Assembly: GCA_041749075.1 (NCBI GenBank)
Contig: JBGTBY010000022.1
Location: 61,196-125,195 of the forward strand
Length of the DNA stretch: 64,000 nt
Origin: CAMTWZ01 sp041749075
GTDB lineage: Bacteria; Bacteroidota; Rhodothermia; Balneolales; HLUCCA01
Reading direction: 5' to 3'
The notes under the pieces are model-generated. The model saw only the letters and a list, made by a program, of their open reading frames with translations, had not been told where the DNA came from and ran no database searches. This document shows, piece after piece, positions 25,421 to 33,625 of this stretch; the stretch's first letter is position 1; the number at the start of each line of letters is the position of its first letter. A program made the position numbers and the translations under genes.

Positions 25421-25489
25421 TAAGGTGGACTTGGAATATGGACATTAGATCGTGAATCCCAAATCCAATGTCATAATCAGAAGAATCGA

Positions 25490-25613
25490 ATATTACCTAT
25501 TCGAGTCGTCCGATGGCAACGAGCCGTTTGATTAGTTCTACGACTACGTTGTGTTCTACAACGAACGTCTTGGGCACTCATCGATCGATTACATGTCCCC
25601 TATTCAACGGTAA
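25490..25613 (+). pseudogene. IS3-family transposase C-terminal remnant
   Basis: Reading from 25521 gives EPFD, a stop, then FYDYVVFYNERLGHSSIDYM and SPIQR ending at TAA 25611-25613. This is the conserved tail of IS3-type orfB transposases (the FYN...HSSLGYxSP region). One in-frame stop (TAG 25533) shows decay. It is on the same strand as the orfA remnant at 18144-18380, 7 kb away, so the two may be halves of one interrupted element or parts of two related copies. Confidence 0.78.
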
Positions 25614-25707
25614 CGGCTCGCCACATGAAACAAGTAAAAAAACTAACAAACGCTGTCCTATAAAGCGTACAACCTCATAATTATTATTGGTATACTAAGC
25701 ATTTACC

Positions 25708-26682
25708 GTGTTTAGTATTGACAAAGTGAAGATACTTCATATAACAAATAACTATCCTACGTCAAACTATCCGATATTCGGTATATTCGTCAAGGAGCAA
25801 ATCGACTCACTAAAGGATTTAGGCCATGCGAATGACATCTTTTTTATTAATGGAAAAGAAGGTGGGAAGATTGAATACGTAAAGTCAATATTTCGGTTAA
25901 AAAAATACTTAAACGAAAGGGAATACGACATCATTCATTGTCATCATGCACTAAGTGCACTGTGTTTACTTTTTAGTTCAAATCCCCATAAGTTCAAATC
26001 TGTAGTTTCTTATCAGAATGATCCAGTTAATGAACTAGGTAAATATGTATACCGGTTTATCAAATCACGAGTCAGTGCTATTATTTTAAAAAACAGATCA
26101 CATATAGTGGATCACACCAGTGTATTCCATCTGTCGAATGGTGTTAATATTTCCTTTTTTCAGGAAATTCCTAAGAATGAGTGTTATTCTAGGTTAAAAC
26201 TTAGAAGTGATAAACGTTACATATTATTCGTTAGTTCAAATTTTATTAGACAGCAGAAACGTTATGATCGATTTAAAAAAGTCTTGTCTATTCTCCGTGA
26301 CAAGTATAAGCTCCACGATTTGGAGGAACTTAAACTCATCAATACTGATCGCGAAATAGTTCCTTACTACTTCAATATAGCTAGTTTACATTTGCTAACA
26401 TCAGATTTCGAGGGTTCACCAAACTCTGTGAAAGAAGCTATGGCATGCAACACGCCGGTAGTTTCAACCAATGTAGGTGATGTTTCTGCATTGTTATCTG
26501 GCATTAACAGGTCATTTGTGTCAATATCCAACGATGCGGATGAACTTGCAGAATTAACATATCAAGCATTGACAATTGACAGCGACATTAATAGCAGAAA
26601 TATGCTAATAAAAAAAAATCTTGACATTAACTCTGTAGCAAAACGTCTCACACAAATCTATTCAAAAATACTATCAACATGA
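25708..26682 (+). CDS. Glycosyltransferase family 4 (GT-B)
   Basis: A protein of 324 aa. VKILHITNNYPTSNYPIFGIFVKEQIDSL at the N terminus is typical of GT4 enzymes. The C-terminal domain has HLLTSDFEGSPNSVKEAMACNTPVVSTNVGDV, the donor-binding E-x7-E element (EGSPNSVKE). It transfers a nucleotide-activated sugar to the growing repeat unit. Start is GTG 25708 or the next in-frame GTG eight codons later (VKILHITN). Its stop overlaps the ATG of the next gene (ATGA). Confidence 0.87.
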   Translation: MFSIDKVKILHITNNYPTSNYPIFGIFVKEQIDSLKDLGHANDIFFINGKEGGKIEYVKSIFRLKKYLNEREYDIIHCHHALSALCLLFSSNPHKFKSVVSYQNDPVNELGKYVYRFIKSRVSAIILKNRSHIVDHTSVFHLSNGVNISFFQEIPKNECYSRLKLRSDKRYILFVSSNFIRQQKRYDRFKKVLSILRDKYKLHDLEELKLINTDREIVPYYFNIASLHLLTSDFEGSPNSVKEAMACNTPVVSTNVGDVSALLSGINRSFVSISNDADELAELTYQALTIDSDINSRNMLIKKNLDINSVAKRLTQIYSKILST

Positions 26683-27587
26683 ATAAAAAAATATACATTG
26701 CTGGATGTGGAGGTATGCTAGGTGAAGCATTCTACAAGCAATTCAATCAAGACTACATTTTAAAGTGTACTGATATCGATGTGAATGAATCCTGGCTTAC
26801 TTACTTGGATTTTCGAAATCGTGATGCCTATGAAAGCGATGTTCGGGATTTCAAACCGGATTATCTGTTTCATCTTGGTGCTTTCACGGATCTTGAATAT
26901 TGTGAAGAGAATCCAGATGAAACATATCGAACAAATACGTTATCAGTAGAAAATGCGGTGTTGATTGCAAATGAGTTGGGGATACCACTACTATATGTAA
27001 GTACCGCGGGGATATTTGATGGTCTACAAGATTTGTATGACGACTGGGATGAGCCAAACCCACTTGGTGTTTACGCAAGATCTAAATATATGGGTGAACG
27101 GTATGTAGTAGAAAATGCTAGTCATTATCTTGTATGCAGGGCCGGTTGGATGATGGGTGCAGGACCGTCTAAAGATAAAAAATTCATTCAGAAGTTGATG
27201 CAGCAGCTCAAGAATGGTAGTACAGAACTTAACATTGTAGACGATAAGGATGGTACTCCAACATATACGCACGATTTTGCAGCTACTGTCAAAGCGTTAA
27301 TTAAATCAGAATACTGGGGCTTGTATAACATGGTTTGTGGAGGGCAAACTAGTAGATTAGAAGTCGCACGAGAACTTTTAAGTATACTCGGACTTGATCA
27401 GACAATTAAGATTAATACTGTAAACTCAGATTTTTTTAAGGATACCTATTATGCAGCACGTCCTGCATCCGAGCGCTTGCTTACAAAAAAATTAGATCTC
27501 AGAGGTGTTAATAAGATGCGCGATTGGAAAGTTGCACTTAGGGAATATATCGATCAATATTATACAGGGTATTTGAATGAAATCTAA
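26679..27587 (+). CDS. RmlD-like sugar-nucleotide reductase (SDR)
   Basis: A protein of 302 aa of the dTDP-4-dehydrorhamnose reductase family. IYIAGCGGMLGEAFYKQF is the NAD(P) motif, HLGAFTDLEYCEENPDETYRTN follows, STAGIFDG precedes the catalytic YARSKYMGE (Y-x-x-x-K). With RmlA, RmlB and RmlC encoded 6-21 kb away it would complete dTDP-L-rhamnose synthesis, since no other rmlD is in the window. The Rossmann signature GCGGMLG is less canonical than G-x-x-G-Q-L-G, so a different 4-keto sugar is possible. Overlaps both neighbours by 4 and 11 bases. Confidence 0.8.
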   Translation: MNKKIYIAGCGGMLGEAFYKQFNQDYILKCTDIDVNESWLTYLDFRNRDAYESDVRDFKPDYLFHLGAFTDLEYCEENPDETYRTNTLSVENAVLIANELGIPLLYVSTAGIFDGLQDLYDDWDEPNPLGVYARSKYMGERYVVENASHYLVCRAGWMMGAGPSKDKKFIQKLMQQLKNGSTELNIVDDKDGTPTYTHDFAATVKALIKSEYWGLYNMVCGGQTSRLEVARELLSILGLDQTIKINTVNSDFFKDTYYAARPASERLLTKKLDLRGVNKMRDWKVALREYIDQYYTGYLNEI

Positions 27588-28647
27588 TATCTGTATTATC
27601 GGTACAAACGGAATACCGGCATCTTATGGTGGTTTTGAGACTCTTGCTGAACACCTTGTTTTAAATCTATCATCACGCCTTTCGATTACAGTTTATTGCA
27701 GTAATAAATTCGGTGTTTCACCCAATGAATATGTTAAGAGTATTCAGCTTGTTCGTTTTCCGTTATCGGCGAATGGATATCAAGCTCCTTTGTATGACAT
27801 GTTATCTTTTTTACATGCGATATTTAACACATCCACAATTTTATATTTAGGACCTGTTGCGGGATTCATGGTTCCAATAGCGAGATTATTTGGTGTGAAG
27901 GTTGTGACTAATCATGGGGGATTGAATGAATGGGAACGGCCAAAGCTTTCTGCTCTTGCAAAAAAATATTCATTTATCAACCACAAGATAGCCGCTAGAT
28001 ATTCAACTGTAAACATAGCAGACAATAGTGTTCTAAGTTCGAGTTTGGCTACTCATTTCGACGCTGATAGCGTTGTTATCCGATATGGAGGAAACCATGT
28101 TTCGTTAGTTGGGATTGATGAGTGGGCAACGAAATATCCTTTTATAGAGAAAGACTATTTTATTAGTGTTTCACGGGCTCAAGAAGACAATAATCTTCAT
28201 GTAATACTTGAAGCATTTCTAGCTCAACCAGATCACAATCTAGTATTGGTATCGAATTGGAATTCGTCTCAATATGGAATTGACCTATTTAAAAGGTTTT
28301 CAAATATTAAGAATATTTTTCTAGTTCAAGCTGTCTATGCGGCGGATGAATTAAATGCATTGAGATCAAATGCGAAGTGTTATATACACTCTCACTCTTT
28401 GTGTGGAACAGCTCCGTCATTGGTTGAGGCAATTTGTCTGGGACTTCCTATCCTGAGTTATGATGTGCCACAAAATCGTGAGACACTTGACGGAAATGGT
28501 CTTTATTTTAACACTTCTGAAGAGCTTGAATATTGTGTGAATAACCTAAGCGAAGACTGGTTAAATATGGAGCGAACCCTCATGAGTACTCTATCATTCA
28601 AATATTCATGGGAACATATTAGTGAGGAGTATTTCAAGATTCTGTGA
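27577..28647 (+). CDS. DUF1972-type glycosyltransferase family 4, rhamnosyltransferase-like
   Basis: A protein of 356 aa. It starts ICIIGTNGIPASYGGFETLAEHL, the signature of the DUF1972 N-terminal domain found in WchF/Cps2T-like beta-rhamnosyltransferases. The C-terminal GT4 half has SRAQEDNNLHVILEAF and HSLCGTAPSLVEAICLGLPI. Transfer of rhamnose would suit the rml genes in this window but is inferred from family resemblance. It is the last gene of the AT-rich rightward block. Confidence 0.85.
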   Translation: MKSNICIIGTNGIPASYGGFETLAEHLVLNLSSRLSITVYCSNKFGVSPNEYVKSIQLVRFPLSANGYQAPLYDMLSFLHAIFNTSTILYLGPVAGFMVPIARLFGVKVVTNHGGLNEWERPKLSALAKKYSFINHKIAARYSTVNIADNSVLSSSLATHFDADSVVIRYGGNHVSLVGIDEWATKYPFIEKDYFISVSRAQEDNNLHVILEAFLAQPDHNLVLVSNWNSSQYGIDLFKRFSNIKNIFLVQAVYAADELNALRSNAKCYIHSHSLCGTAPSLVEAICLGLPILSYDVPQNRETLDGNGLYFNTSEELEYCVNNLSEDWLNMERTLMSTLSFKYSWEHISEEYFKIL

Positions 28648-28686
28648 CTTCGTTTATGGATTATTAATATGAAAAGCACTCATAGT

Positions 28687-29490
28687 TTATCGAATATAAT
28701 AAATTAGCATTTGTACCCATCTGGGGCTCCCTCGAACAATACCCCTTCCGACCAAAAAAAACAGGTCACTCCAGTGGCCTGTTTTTTTTTGTATATCCCT
28801 ATAAATGGCCCATTCATTGGGCCATTTATCAGTCGAGCGACGTCGAAAGAAATTCTGGTCGAAGAGTAGTAGTGTGTGAATCTCTGGTTGGTTCAATGCT
28901 TTGATCCCATCAAACAACAAACGTGCATGCATTTCCAAATCGATGGTGTTCCGAAGTGACTCATTGTAACGGAGTGATGTTCGAAGTCGGTTCAACCGAT
29001 AACCGACCGTCGAATGAGCAAACGGTGCTTTCCGCGGGAGGATTCGCATGATAGCCGCGTGGGTAAGTGGGTATGAAAGGGATTTGATCCGATGCGACAC
29101 GGTATGGCATTCAATGGCTTGGGCTCCGATGAGATCAACATCCGGATGCTGGTCGAACGTCGACAAACTTTGGGTAAAACGTTTCGGAAGGCTGACGTCA
29201 TCTCCATCTTGAATGAAGACGAAGTCGTCTTCCATGCACAGTTCTAGTAGGCGATTCAGCCCGAACGCAGGTCCAGCCTGTTCAGAATTTCGGATCAAGG
29301 TGTCTTCATGACCAAGCAAGGTCAACACATCTTCCAATTCATCGGAAACGGATCCGTCCACATACACCCGATAGCACCCTTTGTGAGGCAAGGCGTTTGA
29401 AATGGCTATCTTGGCCGAGAGAATCGACAGTACAAGAAGATCCGGATCGGATCCGGCATACACAGTGGTTAGTACAGAGAATTGATGCAT
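28687..29490 (-). CDS. Glycosyltransferase family 2
   Basis: A protein of 267 aa. MHQFSVLTTVYAGSDPDLLVLSILSA, RVYVDGSVSDELEDVL, GPAFGLNRLLELCMEDDFVFIQDGDDVSLP (DGDD metal site) and ECHTVSHRIKSL are normal GT2 elements. It is the first leftward gene after the AT-rich block and has normal base composition. Its C-terminal codons (YRDIQKKTGHWSDLFFLVGRG) run through a perfect terminator-like hairpin at 28757-28790. It starts back to back with the next gene at the palindrome ATGCAT (29485-29490). Confidence 0.85.
   Translation of the reverse strand: MHQFSVLTTVYAGSDPDLLVLSILSAKIAISNALPHKGCYRVYVDGSVSDELEDVLTLLGHEDTLIRNSEQAGPAFGLNRLLELCMEDDFVFIQDGDDVSLPKRFTQSLSTFDQHPDVDLIGAQAIECHTVSHRIKSLSYPLTHAAIMRILPRKAPFAHSTVGYRLNRLRTSLRYNESLRNTIDLEMHARLLFDGIKALNQPEIHTLLLFDQNFFRRRSTDKWPNEWAIYRDIQKKTGHWSDLFFLVGRGIVRGSPRWVQMLIYYIR
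28757..28790. terminator. Bidirectional rho-independent terminator inside the GT2 gene
   Basis: Arms AAAACAGGTCACT and AGTGGCCTGTTTT with a CC loop (one G-T pair), flanked by A-runs and a run of nine T. It is a canonical terminator for the rightward polysaccharide operon ending at 28647. On the other strand it lies about 70-100 bases before the stop codon of the convergent GT2 gene, so that gene is transcribed through it. Confidence 0.85.
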
Positions 29491-30405
29491 TCAGACAAGA
29501 CAATTAAACTCATACGACCATGGATGCGGAAGCAGTACGGGGGCTACAATACCTATATCCGTATGATGGAACGATTGAAAGGCAAGGTAAGCAGACCCAT
29601 TCGACTCTGCGTCACGTGGACGGCCTATTGGTTGAGGTTTCAGATGCTTTCCACAATGCCTTTCCATGTAACGGTTCATGGCAAGGAGATTGGGCATCGT
29701 TCATCCTTTCTTTGGAGATGGATGCAATCAACTGTCTACCACAGAGCGTCAGGGATTATTGCGATCAGTAAGTACACGGCTATCGAGCTGTTGAGACAAT
29801 TCCCGATGGTTGATCGCGGCAAAATTCATGTGATCTATCATGGATTGCCTGTTATTGCATATCCTAAAAAATCACAAACTAGCCCTGGAATACGAATTAT
29901 TAGCATTGGTCAATGGATCGACCGAAAAGGGTTTGACCTATTGATCGACTCGGTTCGTCGCCTGACCGAATCAATGGATCTTTCCTTAGACATTGTAACC
30001 GATTCCAAGGCTCCAACACTCACCGATTCGAATATCCGAATCCACATCGACATAGATGAGGACTCCAAAAAGCAGTTGCTTGCGAACGCAGATGTATTTG
30101 TCCTCGCGAACCGACATATCGGCACCGATTTCGAAGGGTTGGGTTATGTAATACTCGAGGCCATGCAAGCTGGACTCCCATGCATTGTTGGACAAAATGG
30201 TGGCCCTGCTGAGCTGATACGAGATGGCGTAGATGGTTTTGTGGTTGATCCAGAATCAAACGTTTCCTTGGACCAAGCAATCTGCACATTATCCAATGAT
30301 GCGAATCTTCGTGCAACATTTGGTAAGTCGGCAAAGACTCGTGCGCTCTCCCAGTTTTCAGAAGTATACGCTCATGAGAGGATCATTGCCTACCTTTCAA
30401 CATGA
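29485..30405 (+). CDS. Glycosyltransferase family 4
   Basis: A protein of 306 aa. KTIKLIRPWMRKQYGGYNTYI carries the GT4 glycine region, FHVTVHGKEIGHRSS the acceptor-side His. SIGQWIDRKGFDLLIDSV starts the donor domain, and GTDFEGLGYVILEAMQAGLPCIV holds the E-x7-E element. Its ATG (29485) overlaps the start of the divergent GT2 gene. The stop overlaps the start of the Wzi-like gene (ATGA), so these two are coupled. Confidence 0.87.
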   Translation: MHSDKTIKLIRPWMRKQYGGYNTYIRMMERLKGKVSRPIRLCVTWTAYWLRFQMLSTMPFHVTVHGKEIGHRSSFLWRWMQSTVYHRASGIIAISKYTAIELLRQFPMVDRGKIHVIYHGLPVIAYPKKSQTSPGIRIISIGQWIDRKGFDLLIDSVRRLTESMDLSLDIVTDSKAPTLTDSNIRIHIDIDEDSKKQLLANADVFVLANRHIGTDFEGLGYVILEAMQAGLPCIVGQNGGPAELIRDGVDGFVVDPESNVSLDQAICTLSNDANLRATFGKSAKTRALSQFSEVYAHERIIAYLST

Positions 30406-31784
30406 GAAAAGCCATCCTGCTCATACTATTTAGCTCATGCGCAACGGTCTCTCTTCAGGCGCAATCCACGGGGTTCACAGGTTCCGTGACAGTGGGTTCA
30501 ACCTATTTCAGCGAAAGACCCTTGAAGCTATATACATATGGAAAGGGATTCTCAACTCATCTTGAGATAGATGTGGGGTTTGATTCCGAATGGTTACGAC
30601 TCCGTTTTAATCCAAGTATTTGGGCTGTTCAGAACAAAATGTTTAATCGGTTTCCAATAACTACGCTTACATCGTCTCAAATCACCGCTTACCAAAAAGA
30701 ATTCAGGTGGATTGATCTACCTGAGCACTATGGCAATACATCCTATCAGCAATTCTATTTGGGGGACTCCCGTCTTTCTATAGGACCGAGGCAAGCTCAA
30801 TTTGGGATCAGCTCCGAGCGTCGAGCATGGGGAGCAGGAGAGAGACAACAGTTGTTGTTAAGCCGGAATGCATTAGGGTTCCGCCATGCGTTTATTGAAC
30901 TGGAGAAGGTTCCTTTAGGTATTGGATCCTTTTCCATGACAGTCATTGGCGGACGACTCGATTCGTCTGGTTATGCCCGATACCCGATGCCGGATGAATG
31001 GAGGGTGATTTCGGGTGTGAATCTGAGAGTCGAGCCGGACTTCATACCCGGCTTGGAATTGGGATTGATTCGGATCTTCGTGCTGAACGCGAGTCAAGTG
31101 AAAAGCTTCTCCGATGCGTTTCCTTTCCTTCAGCCATTCGAAAAAAAATCATTGGGGGCGGGAACAGATGGTAGTGGGAGTCAACCCGATAATCAACTGG
31201 CGTCAGTTTTCTTTCGCTGGACGTTTGAACCATCTAGTTTGCTCGTTTATGGAGAGTACGCTCGCGAGGATCACAGTTTGGATATTCGAGATGTGATCCT
31301 TCAGCCGGAACACATGCGGGGCTATGTATTGGGTGGGCTAAAGAGGTGGGATGAGAATGAGTTCGGCGTTGAATTGGTCAATGTCACACAAGTAAATCCA
31401 AGATCCCTTAGAGACTCAGGCTGGTGGTATTCCCATGTTTCAGTTCGGCATGGATATACACACCTTGGGCAGATATTAGGTGCTGAAATTGGTCCTGGTA
31501 GCCGGAGTCAGGAAGTATGGTTGCGATCACACACTACGGAGCTTTCTTTACGCCGTGTGGATGTGGATAAAGATCTGTTCCACGATGCATTCGCCACCGG
31601 GGGCTACAAACCCGAAGTGGATTGGATCTTCCGACTGCAATCCGCTATTCAAAAGGGTCGGTTCACGATAGCCCCTGAGTTCTCCATCCGACACACGCGG
31701 AACCGGTTTTACCTGCCGAAAAATCACGAAACATCATTAGGCGCAGGAATCCAGCTTACGTGGGGATTCAACAGCGCGAATTAG
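30402..31784 (+). CDS. Wzi-like capsule assembly outer-membrane protein
   Basis: A protein of 460 aa with signal peptide (MRKAILLILFSSCATVSLQA) and a predicted 18-strand barrel. SSERRAWGAGERQQLLLSRNALGFRHAFIEL is close to the family motif (W-G-P-G-x-x-x-x-LLLS-N-A-x-GF). Wzi binds newly exported capsule to the cell surface. It overlaps the upstream GT by four bases. Its TAG stop shares bases with the TAA of the convergent wecA-like gene in the sequence TTAG (31781-31784). Confidence 0.87.
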   Translation: MRKAILLILFSSCATVSLQAQSTGFTGSVTVGSTYFSERPLKLYTYGKGFSTHLEIDVGFDSEWLRLRFNPSIWAVQNKMFNRFPITTLTSSQITAYQKEFRWIDLPEHYGNTSYQQFYLGDSRLSIGPRQAQFGISSERRAWGAGERQQLLLSRNALGFRHAFIELEKVPLGIGSFSMTVIGGRLDSSGYARYPMPDEWRVISGVNLRVEPDFIPGLELGLIRIFVLNASQVKSFSDAFPFLQPFEKKSLGAGTDGSGSQPDNQLASVFFRWTFEPSSLLVYGEYAREDHSLDIRDVILQPEHMRGYVLGGLKRWDENEFGVELVNVTQVNPRSLRDSGWWYSHVSVRHGYTHLGQILGAEIGPGSRSQEVWLRSHTTELSLRRVDVDKDLFHDAFATGGYKPEVDWIFRLQSAIQKGRFTIAPEFSIRHTRNRFYLPKNHETSLGAGIQLTWGFNSAN

Positions 31785-32980
31785 TGATCTACGTTCTCTA
31801 ATGTCTCTACAGTACTGAACGTTTCAGTAGATGCAATACCGTTTGCTGTAAGAATCACATTCCTGTTTTGTTGCCGATCCAATAGAGCTTCTTTCAGCGG
31901 ATCTGGATACGCTTTGCCAACGAGAGCGAATAAGAAAATCAACCGGGAACGGGTTGGGAGAACGATCAAGCATGCAACCAAGAGTAAGGCGAAAATAGCA
32001 TTGATATTAATTCCAGATGCCGCTAAGATGATTGTGAATCCGATCAGAAACATGTTCGCTGCGATCAAGTAGATCGCTGTTTTTCTGTGGTTGAAACCAT
32101 ATCCCATCAACACGTGATGAACATGTTCTTTTCCTGGACTGAATGGCGAGACTCCGCGCTTCGTGCGGATAACAACCACTCTTAAGGTGTCATATAAGGG
32201 GATGATGAGCACGCTGACAAGTATGATTGATGCGAATTCCCCTGAAATCCAAATGGTATCCACTCCGCTTAGACCTTGGTATTGTAGACCGAGAAAAGCG
32301 AGAGTAAATCCAACTACGAGAGATCCGGTATCGCCCATAAAGATTCGAGCTGGATTGAAGTTATACATCATGAAGCCACCCAACGCACCTACCAATCCGA
32401 ACGAGTAGATCGCCATTTCATAGTTCTGATTCAGCAGAAAGAAGCCTCCGAATGTGGATGCGATGACCATTCCCAGTCCAGCTGCCAATCCATCGACTCC
32501 ATCGATCAGATTATAGGCATTGATGACAATGATGAAGGCGAAGACCGTGATCGGATAGGCAATCCACACTGGTACCGAATCGATTCCGAAGATGCCGCCA
32601 AAATTGTCGATCAAGACGGTGGAGCCTACAATCGCTAACACGGCTCCAATGATTTGAGCAATCAGTTTCTTGTTTGGGGAGATGTGGATTAGATCATCAG
32701 TGATGCCGGTAAGAAGTAGCAACACTGTACTGACAACAAATAAAGGATGAATGTCATACCCCATCAGGCTGGTCATGATGGTGCTAGCAAAAAAGAAACC
32801 GGCGAAGATCCCGATACCACCCAAGGTCGGTATTCGGTGAGTGTGAATCTTGCGCTTGCCGTCGGGCTCATCCATCAGATTCTTACGAACCACGACTCTT
32901 ATGACGATGGGGATGGCTTTGTAGGCGACCCAAAAGGCGGTCACGGCCGATAATAGGACGGCGATTAGATGCAATTGCAT
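31781..32980 (-). CDS. WecA/MraY-type undecaprenyl-phosphate sugar-1-phosphate transferase
   Basis: A polytopic membrane enzyme of 399 aa, about 11 helices. Motifs: DEPDGKRKIHTHRIPTLGGIGIF, LTGITDDLIHISPNKKL (DD pair), NAYNLIDGVDGLAAGLG, FMGDTGSLVVGF and SPGKEHVHHVLMGYG (H-x-H loop). It transfers a HexNAc-1-phosphate to undecaprenyl phosphate, the first step of the repeat unit made by the genes before it. Divergent from the membrane protein at 33056. Confidence 0.92.
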   Translation of the reverse strand: MQLHLIAVLLSAVTAFWVAYKAIPIVIRVVVRKNLMDEPDGKRKIHTHRIPTLGGIGIFAGFFFASTIMTSLMGYDIHPLFVVSTVLLLLTGITDDLIHISPNKKLIAQIIGAVLAIVGSTVLIDNFGGIFGIDSVPVWIAYPITVFAFIIVINAYNLIDGVDGLAAGLGMVIASTFGGFFLLNQNYEMAIYSFGLVGALGGFMMYNFNPARIFMGDTGSLVVGFTLAFLGLQYQGLSGVDTIWISGEFASIILVSVLIIPLYDTLRVVVIRTKRGVSPFSPGKEHVHHVLMGYGFNHRKTAIYLIAANMFLIGFTIILAASGININAIFALLLVACLIVLPTRSRLIFLFALVGKAYPDPLKEALLDRQQNRNVILTANGIASTETFSTVETLENVDH

Positions 32981-33055
32981 AAACGGTTGGTTTGACTAAC
33001 TTCGATTTCGACTCTCTCTTCATAGTATGTAGTCTAAAATACTAATATTGTTCCC

Positions 33056-33526
33056 ATGAGTACAACAGTCACAATGTCCCAGATTCGTCACTTGTTACTC
33101 GCTTTGCTCTTGGTTTTGGTCTATTTCGGGGTTTGGAGACAGGTGAGAGTGGTTGCGACGTCGAACATAATTTTTCCTATTGTCGAAACACGATCCGGAT
33201 TGGATTCTGGAATGATGATAACTCCGAAAAAAGGTGCAAGTCTGGTCGTCACTAAATTTGCTACAACCTCTGAATATGTGTTTTCTGGGTTTGGAAACTC
33301 CTTCTTCCTCCTCGGCTCCATCTATTTCCTTGCGTTCGGTTTCGGCTGGAAGCCTGTCGGTTGGCTGTTCCTCCTGCATCAAGCCATCACTGCGTTTTCT
33401 CTCATCTGTCTCTTTCTTGCCGTAAGCACCCATCCGGCCTGGTTGTACCCGATGAATCTGCTTGTGACCTATATCACGCCTGCGGCGACGGGGCTGTTTG
33501 TTCTAACCGTGGGTCGTAAGCGGTAG
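33056..33526 (+). CDS. Small four-helix membrane protein, possibly exosortase-associated
   Basis: A protein of 156 aa with hydrophobic segments LLLALLLVLVYFGVW, FFLLGSIYFLAFGFG, GWLFLLHQAITAFSLICLFL and LLVTYITPAATGLFVLTV. The loop MMITPKKGASLVV sits between the first and second. I do not recognise a family with certainty; small membrane proteins of this size accompany exosortases in Bacteroidota, and an exosortase lies at 51748, which makes that link possible. A truncated second copy of its C-terminal third exists at 39948-40149. ATG 33056 is the first ATG; MSQIRHLLLALL (33074) is an alternative. Confidence 0.6.
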   Translation: MSTTVTMSQIRHLLLALLLVLVYFGVWRQVRVVATSNIIFPIVETRSGLDSGMMITPKKGASLVVTKFATTSEYVFSGFGNSFFLLGSIYFLAFGFGWKPVGWLFLLHQAITAFSLICLFLAVSTHPAWLYPMNLLVTYITPAATGLFVLTVGRKR

Positions 33527-33625
33527 ACGGTAGACCGGGGGTGAATGCCTCTAAGGGCACGTGCGACGCGCCCCTACCTGAATCTTCTTATCTTCTGCCT
33601 TCAACCTTCAACATTGCCTCTCCGC

